Shown: positions 20,769 through 36,400, counted from the stretch's first letter. The stretch: DNA of 64,000 nt from Gymnothorax reevesii (GCA_029721435.1 CM056582.1:38088611-38152610); one strand, 5' to 3'. Translations and numbers: made by a program. Notes: generated by a model from the sequence alone, not told the origin.

Positions 20769-23700
20769 ATTGCATGACAAGGCTGACTCCTAACAGTGAG
20801 CTGTGAGAACTGACAGCGGTTGATCAGTGCCATGTCAAATAACCGCTGTCATGTTGAGTTAAACAGCCCTGTCATTGAAAAACTCTCATACTCAATCACT
20901 CTCCAGATCCAAACTCAGGTGTTTCGACCGTATGGTCAGGCTGAGCAATGTTAGCCCCTTGACTGAAGTTTGGTGAGTTTTTTTCTCAGATTTCAGTGTT
21001 AGTAACACCAGCAAGATGATATGAAAAAACACCACCATCACACAACTATGCAAAGACTCAAGTCCTCAATCTTTTGATCCGGAGTCAGAAAGCTCCTCCA
21101 TTAGGTGTCCTTTCATATTAGGTGACATCATTGGGGTTGACTTATGTTATTCCCTTAAACAAAGCCTTGTGAGTGTTAGTTTCAAGTTTCTGTTGCAGAA
21201 ACTGTGACCAAGTCGTGTTCACAAGTACCAGCTTAAAAGAAAGTTTTTGTCCGAGAAACAGCTGGCAAGTGACATTAAAAAGCACCAGCACTAAACAACC
21301 ATGAATGGTCTCCAACTGTCAGTCTTAATACTTGAGTCAACTAAATTATCCAATATTTGCCTGATGTATTAGTTCACATGGTCAGGTTGAGTTTTGCTTG
21401 TCCCTTGACAGTGGTTTTGTGAGTTTTGTCAAGGTTCTTTCTAAAACCGCAGCCAGATAACATGAAAAACCACGACCAGAAGACACTTATGAAGGGACTC
21501 AGATCCTCAATGTTCTGGCTCAAAGTCAGAAACCTCACCTATTAGTTTGCTTTCATACATTACTACTACTATGTTACATTCAAAAGCTCTGTTATTGAAC
21601 AAGGTATGCTCAATTACCTTATCCAAAATCAGGTGCCCTGTGTATCGGACCGTAAAAAACAGCTTGCAAATGATATAAACACAAGTGTCAAACAAGCAAG
21701 AAGGGACTAAAGTCCTTCGTCTTCAGATCCGTAGTCAGGAATTTCTCCATTAGGGGCCCTTCATATTAGGTAACATCATATGACTGAATTGCTTTATTGT
21801 CATGAAGAAAAGGTTCCAAGTTCTTTAACTGCTTTCTTTTGACGAAACAGCTACCAGTTCATATTAACAAGCACCAACTTTAAAGAAAGTTTTTATGTAG
21901 GAAATACCGCAAGATACATTAACAAGCACCCCCATGAAACACCCTTGAAGGTTCTCCAACAATCAATCCGAAGATCAGGGCCATGTTGGAATAGTGTTTT
22001 TTGTCACGGAAAGTGGCTAACTTCTAGAAAATGAGCTGGAAGTGTATACACGGCAGCCATGAGAAGTGTATTCCAGTTTTGTAAATGTAAAGAAAAGGTG
22101 CTTCAATGCTTCCTAACGTATCACCTTTGACATAGGGTACACGAAACCATTCTTCATAAAAACAAAGGTGATAACGCCATCCAGCCATTCAGTGTGGCTG
22201 AACCATTTAAAGTGACGACCATCCATACGGGCAATCACAAAAAACAAAGGAACGTGATGGGCAAGAATGGCATGATCAAGTTGGCCAGTAAATGCATTGG
22301 ATTGTCGTAGCAGCACGGTTGTCTTCCTTAGCCGTTTTGAATTCCCCTTTACACCTCTCCTTTACCTCATGACATTATCCAATTGTGGTTGAAGAAACGT
22401 TTATGGACATTAGAGCATATGACGTCATTTTTTGTCTATTCAAATTCTGCAGCAAAGTTATATAACTTATCCTTTATATGCCATATGATTAGGTCACACG
22501 GTCAGGCTGAATTATACTAGTCCTTTAATTGAAACCTCATGTTTTTTCAGGTTAATTTTTAAGAAACAGCTGTCTACTTTTAAAATGCACACGCGTTAAA
22601 GTATTGTTAAGGGTCTCTTTAATCTTCTGAACCAAGGACTGACACCTTATCCATTCGATCACACAGTCAGTTTCCATGATGTCAGCTCCATAGAATTAAA
22701 AACAGTAAAATGGACGATGTCATGGAGTTGTGGGGATCTGAAGGGAGCTTAAAATGGCCACCCTTATTGATAAGAAAGTATTCCTATTGTGACACCTGAA
22801 AGGGAAGATCATAGAATTCCACAAAGGTTGGCCAGTATATACAAGCAGCATAGGTAGTTTCACTCAAGTCTGCCCACTCTTTGATGCAATTGTCAGTGCC
22901 CTTTTACTACAGTGTTTGAATTCTATGGATAGCTTAAGGGAGTGTCAGCAGACTTTTATAATACTATCTTGTATTCACTATTGACACAATAGGGACTTTA
23001 AGCAAGGGCGGATTTTGCGACGGCTACGGCACCCGGATATAGATCTGCACTCCGCTGATCGAGACTGAAGCCGTTGTGCCGGCGTTCTTTGCCGTAGCAG
23101 GCTGATCTACCATGGGGAAAGAACCAATCTCACGTGGCCACTACAACGCTTGGTTCAGGAGATTGAAAATGTTTTCTATAATTGATTGTGACACACTAAA
23201 CATTATGTGTTTCAGTGGACTTTTCACACAGACACAGGATACTGTGTAAATTTCGCTGAGTAAAACCATAGTGAACAATTTTCTGCTGCAGGCTATATTC
23301 TCCCCTCATCCCAGCATGGCATACGGTACTTAATTTCTCTACCCTATAAACATCTATATTTACTCACATGTACATTAGTCTTTCTTCTACTGCTGTGCAT
23401 GAAAAGTACACATATGATGTATATAAATGCACACTCCCATGCACTTTACCATTCATTCACACTCTGATTAGATGTGTGCTTTAATTGTCAAACTTTACGT
23501 CTTTTTAAAATTGAATTGTTCAAAGTAAAGTTTATTAAAAAGATGCACATTTCTTTTGGTTATGCTCTGTTCCTGTACTTGGCATAATGACAATAAATTT
23601 GAATATTGTAATCAAATATTAACTGTTTCCCATTTCCCCTAAATCTATGACATCTACTCCTTTTGCCAGTGGGAGCAGAACAAATGAGCACTCACACTGA

Positions 23701-23861
23701 ATTAACTACTTTGCTGACAAACCCTGATTAAAATCCACTTTTGTTTAAAGTCTCTGCTGGATTTGACAGTGACAGCACCAGCACTTGAGACACTTTTTTC
23801 CAGGTGCCATAGGCATTGCAAAATCTGCCATTGTTGCTGGTCCAGATGAAATGCACAATTA

Positions 23862-23934
23862 CAACCACGAAGTGACTCGAACCCTCAGTCTTCTGATCCG
23901 AAGTCAGACGCCTTATCCATTAGGCCACGTGGTC
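23862..23934 (-). tRNA. tRNA-Arg(UCG), U8, class A
   Basis: This 73-nt gene has anticodon TCG and the class A C62-to-A lesion. No further difference from the U1 copy was seen. The unit also carries the GTGTCGAAC variant shared only with U1 and U15. Confidence 0.8.
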
Positions 23935-26900
23935 ATTGCATGACAAGGTTGACTCCTAACAGTGAGCTGTGAGAACTGACAGCGGTTGATCAGTGCCATG
24001 TCAAATAACCGCTGTCATGTTGAGTTAAACAGCCCTGTCATTGAAAAACTCTCATACTCAATCACTCTCCAGATCCAAACTCAGGTGTTTCGACCGTATG
24101 GTCAGGCTGAGCAATGTTAGCCCCTTGACTGATGTTTGGTGAGTTTTTTTCTCAGATTTCAGTGTTAGTAACACCAGCAAGATGATATGAAAAAACACCA
24201 CCATCACACAACTATGCAAAGACTCAAGTCCTCAATCTTTTGATCCGGAGTCAGAAAGCTCCTCCATTAGGTGTCCTTTCATATTAGGTGACATCATTGG
24301 GGTTGACTTATGTTATTCCCTTAAACAAAGCCTTGTGAGTGTTAGTTTCAAGTTTCTGTTGCAGAAACTGTGACCAAGTCGTGTTAACAAGTACCAGCTT
24401 AAAAGAAAGTTTTTGTCCGAGAAACAGCTGGCAAGTGACATTAAAAAGCACCAGCACTAAACAACCATGAATGGTCTCCAACTGTCAGTCTTAATACTTG
24501 AGTCAACTAAATTATCCAATATTTGCCTGATGTATTAGTTCACATGGTCAGGTTGAGTTTTGCTTGTCCCTTGACAGTGGTTTTGTGAGTTTTGTCAAGG
24601 TTCTTTCTAAAACCGCAGCCAGATAACATGAAAAACCACGACCAGAAGACACTTATGAAGGGACTCAGATCCTCAATGTTCTGGCTCAAAGTCAGAAACC
24701 TCACCTATTAGTTTGCTTTCATACATTACTACTACTATGTTACATTCAAAAGCTCTGTTATTGAACAAGGTATGCTCAATTACCTTATCCAAAATCAGGT
24801 GCCCTGTGTATCGGACCGTAAAAAACAGCTTGCAAATGATATAAACACAAGTGTCGAACAAGCAAGAAGGGACTAAAGTCCTTCGTCTTCAGATCCGTAG
24901 TCAGGAATTTCTCCATTAGGGGCCCTTCATATTAGGTAACATCATATGACTGAATTGCTTTATTGTCATGAAGAAAAGGTTCCAAGTTCTTTAACTGGTT
25001 TCTTTTGACGAAACAGCTACCAGTTCATATTAACAAGCACCAACTTTAAAGAAAGTTTTTATGTAGGAAATACCGCAAGATACATTAACAAGCACCCCCA
25101 TGAAACACCCTTGAAGGTTCTCCAACAATCAATCCGAAGATCAGGGCCATGTTGGAATAGTGTTTTTTGTCACGGAAAGTGGCTAACTTCTAGAAAATGA
25201 GCTGGAAGTGTATACACGGCAGCCATGAGAAGTGTATTCCAGTTTTGTAAATGTAAAGAAAAGGTGCTTCAATGCTTCCTAACGTATCACCTTTGACATA
25301 GGGTACACGAAACCATTCTTCATAAAAACAAAGGTGATAACGCCATCCAGCCATTCAGTGTGGCTGAACCATTTAAAGTGACGACCATCCATACGGGCAA
25401 TCACAAAAAACAAAGGAACGTGATGGGCAAGAATGGCATGATCAAGTTGGCCAGTAAATGCATTGGATTGTCGTAGCAGCACGGTTGTCTTCCTTAGCCG
25501 TTTTGAATTCCCCTTTACACCTCTCCTTTACCTCATGACATTATCCAATTGTGGTTGAAGAAACGTTTATGGACATTAGAGCATATGACGTCATTTTTTG
25601 TCTATTCAAATTCTGCAGCAAAGTTATATAACTTATCCTTTATATGCCATATGATTAGGTCACACGGTCAGGCTGAATTATACTAGTCCTTTAATTGAAA
25701 CCTCATGTTTTTTCAGGTTAATTTTTAAGAAACAGCTGTCTACTTTTAAAATGCACACGCGTTAAAGTATTGTTAAGGGTCTCTTTAATCTTCTGAACCA
25801 AGGACTGACACCTTATCCATTCGATCACACAGTCAGTTTCCATGATGTCAGCTCCATAGAATTAAAAACAGTAAAATGGACGATGTCATGGAGTTGTGGG
25901 GATCTGAAGGGAGCTTAAAATGGCCACCCTTATTGATAAGAAAGTATTCCTATTGTGACACCTGAAAGGGAAGATCATAGAATTCCACAAAGGTTGGCCA
26001 GTATATACAAGCAGCATAGGTAGTTTCACTCAAGTCTGCCCACTCTTTGATGCAATTGTCAGTGCCCTTTTACTACAGTGTTTGAATTCTATGGATAGCT
26101 TAAGGGAGTGTCAGCAGTCTTTTATAATACTATCTTGTATTCACTATTGACACAATAGGGACTTTAAGCAAGGGCGGATTTTGCGACGGCTACGGCACCC
26201 GGATATAGATCTGCACTCCGCTGATCGAGACTGAAGCCGTTGTGCTGGTGTTCTTTGCCGTTGCAGGCTGATCTACCATGGGGAAAGAACCAATCTCACG
26301 TGGCCACTACAACGCTTGGTTCAGGAGATTGAAAATGTTTTCTATAATTGATTGTGACACACTAAACATTATGTGTTTCAGTGGACTTTTCACACAGACA
26401 CAGGATACTGTGTAAATTTCGCTGAGTAAAACCATAGTGAACAATTTTCTGCTGCAGGCTATATTCTCCCCTCATCCCAGCATGGCATACGGTACTTAAT
26501 TTCTCTACCCTATAAACATCTATATTTACTCACATGTACATTAGTCTTTCTTCTACTGCTGTGCATGAAAAGTACACATATGATGTATATAAATGCACAC
26601 TCCCATGCACTTTACCATTCATTCACACTCTGATTAGATGTGTGCTTTAATTGTCAAACTTTACGTCTTTTTAAAATTGAATTGTTGAAAGTAAAGTTTA
26701 TTAAAAAGATGCACATTTCTTTTGGTTATGCTCTGTTCCTGTACTTGGCATAATGACAATAAATTTGAATATTGTCATCAAATATTAACTGTTTCCCATT
26801 TCCCCTAAATCTATGACATCTACTCCTTTTGCCAGTGGGAGCAGGACAAATGAGCACTCACACTGAATTAACTACTTTGCTGACAAACCCTGATTAAAAT

Positions 26901-27027
26901 CCACTTTTGTTTAAAGTCTCTGCTGGATTTGACAGTGACAGCACCAGCACTTGAGACACTTTTTTCCAGGTGCCATAGGCATTGCAAAATCTGCCATTGT
27001 TGCTGGTCCAGATGAAATGCATAAATC

Positions 27028-27100
27028 CAACCACAAAGGGACTCGAACCCTCAGTCTTCTGATTCGAAGTATGACGCCTTATCCATTAGGCCACATGGTC
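27028..27100 (-). pseudogene. tRNA-Arg-like, U9, class D (anticodon stem broken)
   Basis: This 73-nt copy has loop CTTCGAA (anticodon TCG kept, G37 to A), but the 5' stem is TCATA, so two of five anticodon-stem pairs fail. The acceptor is GACCATG against TGTGGTT: C6 to T and C66 to T both leave G-U wobble pairs, and both are CpG transitions. T stem and B box are canonical. TCATA and the GAATCAG stretch are shared with class C, so class D looks like the state from which class C decayed. Confidence 0.78.
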
Positions 27101-30100
27101 ATTGCATGGCAAGGCTGACTCCTAACAGTGAGCTGTGAGAACTGACAGCGGTTGATCAGTGCCATGTCAAATAACCGCTGTCATGTTGAGTTAAACAGCC
27201 CTGTCATTGAAAAACTCTCATACTCAATCACTCTCCAGATCCAAACTCAGGTGTTTCGACCGTATGGTCAGGCTGAGCAATGTTAGCCCCTTGACTGAAG
27301 TTTGGTGAGTTTTTTCCTCAGATTTCAGTGTTAGTAACACCAGCAAGATGATATGAAAAAACACCACCATCACACAACTATGCAAAGACTCAAGTCCTCA
27401 ATCTTTTGATCCGGAGTCAGAAAGCTCCTCCATTAGGTGTCCTTTCATATTAGGTGACATCATTGGGGTTGACTTATGTTATTCCCTTAAACAAAGCCTT
27501 GTGAGTGTTAGTTTCAAGTTTCTGTTGCAGAAACTGTGACCAAGTCGTGTTAACAAGTACCAGCTTAAAAGAAAGTTTTTGTCCGAGAAACAGCTGGCAA
27601 GTGACATTAAAAAGCACCAGCACTAAACAACCATGAATGGTCTCCAACTGTCAGTCTTAATACTTGAGTCAACTAAATTATCCAATATTTGCCTGATGTA
27701 TTAGTTCACATGGTCAGGTTGAGTTTTGCTTGTCCCTTGACAGTGGTTTTGTGAGTTTTGTCAAGGTTCTTTCTAAAACCGCAGCCAGATAACATGAAAA
27801 ACCACGACCAGAAGACACTTATGAAGGGACTCAGATCCTCAATGTTCTGGCTCAAAGTCAGAAACCTCACCTATTAGTTTGCTTTCATACATTACTACTA
27901 CTATGTTACATTCAAAAGCTCTGTTATTGAACAAGGTATGCTCAATTACCTTATCCAAAATCAGGTGCCCTGTGTATCGGACCGTAAAAAACAGCTTGCA
28001 AATGATATAAACACAAGTGTCAAACAAGCAAGAAGGGACTAAAGTCCTTCGTCTTCAGATCCGTAGTCAGGAATTTCTCCATTAGGGGCCCTTCATATTA
28101 GGTAACATCATATGACTGAATTGCTTTATTGTCATGAAGAAAAGGTTCCAAGTTCTTTAACTGGTTTCTTTTGACGAAACAGCTACCAGTTCATATTAAC
28201 AAGCACCAACTTTAAAGAAAGTTTTTATGTAGGAAATACCGCAAGATACATTAACAAGCACCCCCATGAAACACCCTTGAAGGTTCTCCAACAATCAATC
28301 CGAAGATCAGGGCCATGTTCGAATCGTGTTTTTTGTCACGGAAAGTGGCTAACTTCTAGAAAATGAGCTGGAAGTGTATACACGGCAGCCATGAGAAGTG
28401 TATTCCAGTTTTGTAAATGTAAAGAAAAGGTGCTTCAATGCTTCCTAACGTATCACCTTTGACATAGGGTACACGAAACCATTCTTCATAAAAACAAAGG
28501 TGATAACGCCATCCAGCCATTCAGTGTGGCTGAACCATTTAAAGTGACGACCATCCATACGGGCAATCACAAAAAACAAAGGAACGTGATGGGCAAGAAT
28601 GGCATGATCAAGTTGGCCAGTAAATGCATTGGATTGTCGTAGCAGCACGGTTGTCTTCCTTAGCCGTTTTGAATTCCCCTTTACACCTCTCCTTTACCTC
28701 ATGACATTATCCAATTGTGGTTGAAGAAACGTTTATGGACATTAGAGCATATGACGTCATTTTTTGTCTATTCAAATTCTGCAGCAAAGTTATATAACTT
28801 ATCCTTTATATGCCATATGATTAGGTCACACGGTCAGGCTGAATTATACTAGTCCTTTAATTGAAACCTCATGTTTTTTCAGGTTAATTTTTAAGAAACA
28901 GCTGTCTACTTTTAAAATGCACACGCGTTAAAGTATTGTTAAGGGTCTCTTTAATCTTCTGAACCAAGGACTGACACCTTATCCATTCGATCACACAGTC
29001 AGTTTCCATGATGTCAGCTCCATAGAATTAAAAACAGTAAAATGGACGATGTCATGGAGTTGTGGGGATCTGAGCTTAAAATGGCCACCCTCATTGATAA
29101 GAAAGTATTCCTATTGTGACACCTAAAAGGGAAGATCATAGAATTCCACAAAGGTTGGCCAGTATATACAAGCAGCATAGGTAGTTTCACTCAAGTCTGC
29201 CCACTCTTTGATGCAATTGTCAGTGCCCTTTTACTACAGTGTTTGAATTCTATGGATAGCTTCAGGGAGTGTCAGCAGACTTTTATAATACTATCTTGTA
29301 TTCACTATTGACACAATAGGGACTTTAAGCAAGGGCGGATTTTGCGACGGCTACGGCACCCGGATATAGATCTGCACTCCGCTGATCGAGACTGAAGCCG
29401 TTGTGCCGGCGTTCTTTGCCGTAGTAGGCTGATCTACCATGGGGAAAGAACCAATCTCACGTGGCCACTACAACGCTTGGTTCAGGAGATTGAAAATGTT
29501 TTCTATAATTGATTGTGACACACTAAACATTATGTGTTTCAGTGGACTTTTCACACAGACACAGGATACTGTGTAAATTTCGCTGAGTAAAACCATAGTG
29601 AACAATTTTCTGCTGCAGGCTATATTCTCCCCTCATCCCAGCATGGCATACGGTACTTAATTTCTCTACCCTATAAACATCTATATTTACTCACATGTAC
29701 ATTAGTCTTTCTTCTACTGCTGTGCATGAAAAGTACACATATGATGTATATAAATGCACACTCCCATGCACTTTACCATTCATTCACACTCTGATTAGAT
29801 GTGTGCTTTAATTGTCAAACTTTACGTCTTTTTAAAATTGAATTGTTCAAAGTAAAGTTTATTAAAAAGATGCACATTTCTTTTGGTTATGCTCTGTTCC
29901 TGTACTTGGCATAATGACAATAAATTTGAATATTGTAATCAAATATTAACTGTTTCCCATTTCCCCTAAATCTATGACATCTACTCCTTTTGCCAGTGGG
30001 AGCAGAACAAATGAGCACTCACACTGAATTAACTACTTTGCTGACAAACCCTGATTAAAATCCACTTTTGTTTAAAGTCTCTGCTGGATTTGACAGTGAC

Positions 30101-30188
30101 AGCACTAGCACTTGAGACACTTTTTTCCAGGTGCCATAGGCATTGCAAAATCTGCCATTGTTGCTGGTCCAGATGAAATGCACAATTA

Positions 30189-30261
30189 CAACCACGAAGT
30201 GACTCGAACCCTCAGTCTTCTGATCCGAAGTCAGACGCCTTATCCATTAGGCCACGTGGTC
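30189..30261 (-). tRNA. tRNA-Arg(UCG), U10, class A
   Basis: This is a 73-nt class A gene with C62 to A, TCG anticodon, and intact acceptor and D arms. It sits in a 3,161-bp unit with the 5-bp deletion and the CACTAGCACTTG variant also seen in U2. Confidence 0.8.
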
Positions 30262-33200
30262 ATTGCATGACAAGGTTGACTCCTAACAGTGAGCTGTGAG
30301 AACTGACAGCGGTTGATCAGTGCCATGTCAAATAACCGCTGTCATGTTGAGTTAAACAGCCCTGTCATTGAAAAACTCTCATACTCAATCACTCTCCAGA
30401 TCCAAACTCAGGTGTTTCGACCGTATGGTCAGGCTGAGCAATGTTAGCCCCTTGACTGATGTTTGGTGAGTTTTTTTCTCAGATTTCAGTGTTAGTAACA
30501 CCAGCAAGATGATATGAAAAAACACCACCATCACACAACTATGCAAAGACTCAAGTCCTCAATCTTTTGATCCGGAGTCAGAAAGCTCCTCCATTAGGTG
30601 TCCTTTCATATTAGGTGACATCATTGGGGTTGACTTATGTTATTCCCTTAAACAAAGCCTTGTGAGTGTTAGTTTCAAGTTTCTGTTGCAGAAACTGTGA
30701 CCAAGTCGTGTTAACAAGTACCAGCTTAAAAGAAAGTTTTTGTCCGAGAAACAGCTGGCAAGTGACATTAAAAAGCACCAGCACTAAACAACCATGAATG
30801 GTCTCCAACTGTCAGTCTTAATACTTGAGTCAACTAAATTATCCAATATTTGCCTGATGTATTAGTTCACATGGTCAGGTTGAGTTTTGCTTGTCCCTTG
30901 ACAGTGGTTTTGTGAGTTTTGTCAAGGTTCTTTCTAAAACCGCAGCCAGATAACATGAAAAACCACGACCAGAAGACACTTATGAAGGGACTCAGATCCT
31001 CAATGTTCTGGCTCAAAGTCAGAAACCTCACCTATTAGTTTGCTTTCATACATTACTACTACTATGTTACATTCAAAAGCTCTGTTATTGAACAAGGTAT
31101 GCTCAATTACCTTATCCAAAATCAGGTGCCCTGTGTATCGGACCGTAAAAAACAGCTTGCAAATGATATAAACACAAGTGTCAAACAAGCAAGAAGGGAC
31201 TAAAGTCCTTCGTCTTCAGATCCGTAGTCAGGAATTTCTCCATTAGGGGCCCTTGATATTAGGTAACATCATATGACTGAATTGCTTTATTGTCATGAAG
31301 AAAAGGTTCCAAGTTCTTTAACTGCTTTCTTTTGACGAAACAGCTACCAGTTCATATTAACAAGCACCAACTTTAAAGAAAGTTTTTATGTAGGAAATAC
31401 CGCAAGATACATTAACAAGCACCCCCATGAAACACCCTTGAAGGTTCTCCAACAATCAATCCGAAGATCAGGGCCATGTTCGAATAGTGATTTTTGTCAC
31501 GGAAAGTGGCTAACTTCTAGAAAATGAGCTGGAAGTGTATACACGGCAGCCATGAGAAGTGTATTCCAGTTTTGTAAATGTAAAGAAAAGGTGCTTCAAT
31601 GCTACCTAACGTATCACCTTTGACATAGGGTACACGAAACCATTCTTCATAAAAACAAAGGTGATAACGCCATCCAGCCATTCAGTGTGGCTGAACCATT
31701 TAAAGTGACGACCATCCATACGGGCAATCACAAAAAACAAAGGAACGTGATGGGCAAGAATGGCATGATCAAGTTGGCCAGTAAATGCATTGGATTGTCG
31801 TAGCAGCACGGTTGTCTTCCTTAGCCGTTTTGAATTCCCCTTTACACCTCTCCTTTACCTCATGACATTATCCAATTGTGGTTGAAGAAACGTTTATGGA
31901 CATTAGAGCATATGACGTCATTTTTTTTCTATTCAAATTCTGCAGCAAAGTTATATAACTTATCCTTTATATGCCATATGATTAGGTCACACGGTCAGGT
32001 TGAATTATACTAGTCCTTTAATTGAAGCCTCATGTTTTTTCAGGTTAATTTTTAAGAAACAGCTGTCTACTTTTAAAATGCACACGCGTTAAAGTATTGT
32101 TAAGGGTCTCTTTAATCTTCTGAACCAAGGACTGACACCTTATCCATTCGATCACACAGTCAGTTTCCATGATGTCAGCTCCATAGAATTAAAAACAGTA
32201 AAATGGACGATGTCATGGAGTTGTGGGGATCTGAAGGGAGCTTAAAATGGCCACCCTTATTGATAAGAAAGTATTCCTATTGTGACACCTGAAAGGGAAG
32301 ATCATAGAATTCCACAAAGGTTGGCCAGTATATACAAGCAGCATAGGTAGTTTCACTCAAGTCTGCCCACTCTTTGATGCAATTGTCAGTGCCCTTTTAC
32401 TACAGTGTTTGAATTCTATGGATAGCTTAAGGGAGTGTCAGCAGACTTTTATAATACTATCTTGTATTCACTATTGACACAATAGGGACTTTAAGCAAGG
32501 GCGGATTTTGCGACGGCTACGGCACCCGGATATAGATCTGCACTCCGCTGATCGAGACTGAAGCCGTTGTGCCGGCGTTCTTTGCCGTAGCAGGCTGATC
32601 TACCATGGGGAAAGAACCAATCTCACGTGGCCACTACAACGCTTGGTTCAGGAGATTGAAAATGTTTTCTATAATTGATTGTGACACACTAAACATTATG
32701 TGTTTCAGTGGACTTTTCACACAGACACAGGATACTGTGTAAATTTCGCTGAGTAAAACCATAGTGAACAATTTTCTGCTGCAGGCTATATTCTCCCCTC
32801 ATCCCAGCATGGCATACGGTACTTAATTTCTCTACCCTATAAACATCTATATTTACTCACATGTACATTAGTCTTTCTTCTACTGCTGTGCATGAAAAGT
32901 ACACATATGATGTATATAAATGCACACTCCCATGCACTTTACCATTCATTCACACTCTGATTAGATGTGTGCTTTAATTGTCAAACTTTACGTCTTTTTA
33001 AAATTGAATTGTTCAAAGTAAAGTTTATTAAAAAGATGCACATTTCTTTTGGTTATGCTCTGTTCCTGTACTTGGCATAATGACAATAAATTTGAATATT
33101 GTAATCAAATATTAACTGTTTCCCATTTCCCCTAAATCTATGACATCTACTCCTTTTGCCAGTGGGAGCAGAACAAATGAGCACTCACACTGAATTAACT

Positions 33201-33354
33201 ACTTTGCTGACAAACCCTGATTAAAATCCACTTTTGTTTAAAGTCTCTGCTGGATTTGACAGTGACAGCACCAGCACTTGAGACACTTTTTTCCAGGTGC
33301 CATAGGCATTGCAAAATCTGCCATTGTTGCTGGTCCAGATGAAATGCACAATTA

Positions 33355-33427
33355 CAACCACTAAGTGACTCGAACCCTCAGTCTGCTGATCCGAAGTCAG
33401 ACGCCTTATCCATTAGGCCACGTGGTC
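33355..33427 (-). pseudogene. tRNA-Arg(UCG), U11, class A with two further mismatches
   Basis: On top of C62 to A, C66 to A breaks G7-C66 in the acceptor stem and A43 to C breaks the top pair of the anticodon stem. The anticodon TCG is kept. Three arms each carry a mismatch, so it is probably nonfunctional. The position 43 change is shared with U17 only; the position 66 change is private. Confidence 0.75.
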
Positions 33428-36400
33428 ATTGCATGACAAGGTTGACTCCTAACAGTGAGCTGTGAGAACTGACAGCGGTTGATCAGTGCCATGTCAAATA
33501 ACCGCTGTCATGTTGAGTTAAACAGCCCTGTCATTGAAAAACTCTCATACTCAATCACTCTCCAGATCCAAACTCAGGTGTTTCGACCGTATGGTCAGGC
33601 TGAGCAATGTTAGCCCCTTGACTGATGTTTGGTGAGTTTTTTTCTCAGATTTCAGTGTTAGTAACACCAGCAAGATGATATGAAAAAACACCACCATCAC
33701 ACAACTATGCAAAGACTCAAGTCCTCAATCTTTTGATCCGGAGTCAGAAAGCTCCTCCATTAGGTGTCCTTTCATATTAGGTGACATCATTGGGGTTGAC
33801 TTATGTTATTCCCTTAAACAAAGCCTTGTGAGTGTTAGTTTCAAGTTTCTGTTGCAGAAACTGTGACCAAGTCGTGTTAACAAGTACCAGCTTAAAAGAA
33901 AGTTTTTGTCCGAGAAACAGCTGGCAAGTGACATTAAAAAGCACCAGCACTAAACAACCATGAATGGTCTCCAACTGTCAGTCTTAATACTTGAGTCAAC
34001 TAAATTATCCAATATTTGCCTGATGTATTAGTTCACATGGTCAGGTTGAGTTTTGCTTGTCCCTTGACAGTGGTTTTGTGAGTTTTGTCAAGGTTCTTTC
34101 TAAAACCGCAGCCAGATAACATGAAAAACCACGACCAGAAGACACTTATGAAGGGACTCAGATCCTCAATGTTCTGGCTCAAAGTCAGAAACCTCACCTA
34201 TTAGTTTGCTTTCATACATTACTACTACTATGTTACATTCAAAAGCTCTGTTATTGAACAAGGTATGCTCAATTACCTTATCCAAAATCAGGTGCCCTGT
34301 GTATCGGACCGTAAAAAACAGCTTGCAAATGATATAAACACAAGTGTCAAACAAGCAAGAAGGGACTAAAGTCCTTCGTCTTCAGATCCGTAGTCAGGAA
34401 TTTCTCCATTAGGGGCCCTTCATATTAGGCAACATCATATGACTGAATTGCTTTATTGTCATGAAGAAAAGGTTCCAAGTTCTTTAACTGCTTTCTTTTG
34501 ACGAAACAGCTACCAGTTCATATTAACAAGCACCAACTTTAAAGAAAGTTTTTATGTAGGAAATAACGCAAGATACATTAACAAGCACCCCCATGAAACA
34601 CCCTTGAAGGTTCTCCAACAATCAATCCGAAGATCAGGGCCATGTTCGAATAGTGATTTTTGTCACGGAAAGTGGCTAACTTCTAGAAAATGAGCTGGAA
34701 GTGTATACACGGCAGCCATGAGAAGTGTATTCCAGTTTTGTAAATGTAAAGAAAAGGTGCTTCAATGCTACCTAACGTATCACCTTTGACATAGGGTACA
34801 CGAAACCATTCTTCATAAAAACAAAGGTGATAACGCCATCCAGCCATTCAGTGTGGCTGAACCATTTAAAGTGACGACCATCCATACGGGCAATCACAAA
34901 AAACAAAGGAACGTGATGGGCAAGAATGGCATGATCAAGTTGGCCAGTAAATGCATTGGATTGTCGTAGCAGCACGGTTGTCTTCCTTAGCCGTTTTGAA
35001 TTCCCCTTTACACCTCTCCTTTACCTCATGACGTTATCCAATTGTGGTTGAAGAAACGTTTATGGACATTAGAGCATATGACGTCATTTTTTTTCTATTC
35101 AAATTCTGCAGCAAAGTTATATAACTTATCCTTTATATGCCATATGATTAGGTCACACGGTCAGGTTGAATTATACTAGTCCTTTAATTGAAGCCTCATG
35201 TTTTTTCAGGTTAATTTTTAAGAAACAGCTGTCTACTTTTAAAATGCACACGCGTTAAAGTATTGTTAAGGGTCTCTTTAATCTTCTGAACCAAGGACTG
35301 ACACCTTATCCATTCGATCACACAGTCAGTTTCCATGATGTCAGCTCCATAGAATTAAAAACAGTAAAATGGACGATGTCATGGAGTTGTGGGGATCTGA
35401 AGGGAGCTTAAAATGGCCACCCTTATTGATAAGAAAGTATTCCTATTGTGACACCTGAAAGGGAAGATCATAGAATTCCACAAAGGTTGGCCAGTATATA
35501 CAAGCAGCATAGGTAGTTTCACTCAAGTCTGCCCACTCTTTGATGCAATTGTCAGTGCCCTTTTACTACAGTGTTTGAATTCTATGGATAGCTTAAGGGA
35601 GTGTCAGCAGACTTTTATAATACTATCTTGTATTCACTATTGACACAATAGGGACTTTAAGCAAGGGCGGATTTTGCGACGGCTACGGCACCCGGATATA
35701 GATCTGCACTCCGCTGATCGAGACTGAAGCCGTTGTGCCGGCGTTCTTTGCCGTAGCAGGCTGATCTACCATGGGGAAAGAACCAATCTCACGTGGCCAC
35801 TACAACGCTTGGTTCAGGAGATTGAAAATGTTTTCTATAATTGATTGTGACACACTAAACATTATGTGTTTCAGTGGACTTTTCACACAGACACAGGATA
35901 CTGTGTAAATTTCGCTGAGTAAAACCATAGTGAACAATTTTCTGCTGCAGGCTATATTCTCCCCTCATCCCAGCATGGCATACGGTACTTAATTTCTCTA
36001 CCCTATAAACATCTATATTTACTCACATGTACATTAGTCTTTCTTCTACTGCTGTGCATGAAAAGTACACATATGATGTATATAAATGCACACTCCCATG
36101 CACTTTACCATTCATTCACACTCTGATTAGATGTGTGCTTTAATTGTCAAACTTTACGTCTTTTTAAAATTGAATTGTTCAAAGTAAAGTTTATTAAAAA
36201 GATGCACATTTCTTTTGGTTATGCTCTGTTCCTGTACTTGGCATAATGACAATAAATTTGAATATTGTAATCAAATATTAACTGTTTCCCATTTCCCCTA
36301 AATCTATGACATCTACTCCTTTTGCCAGTGGGAGCAGAACAAATGAGCACTCACACTGAATTAACTACTTTGCTGACAAACCCTGATTAAAATCCACTTT

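Noticed and set aside
27028..27100. Compensatory evolution in the class D acceptor stem
   Set aside because: The two changes (C6 and C66 to T) are in different base pairs and each merely turns G-C into G-U. Both are CpG transitions, so mutation explains them without selection.
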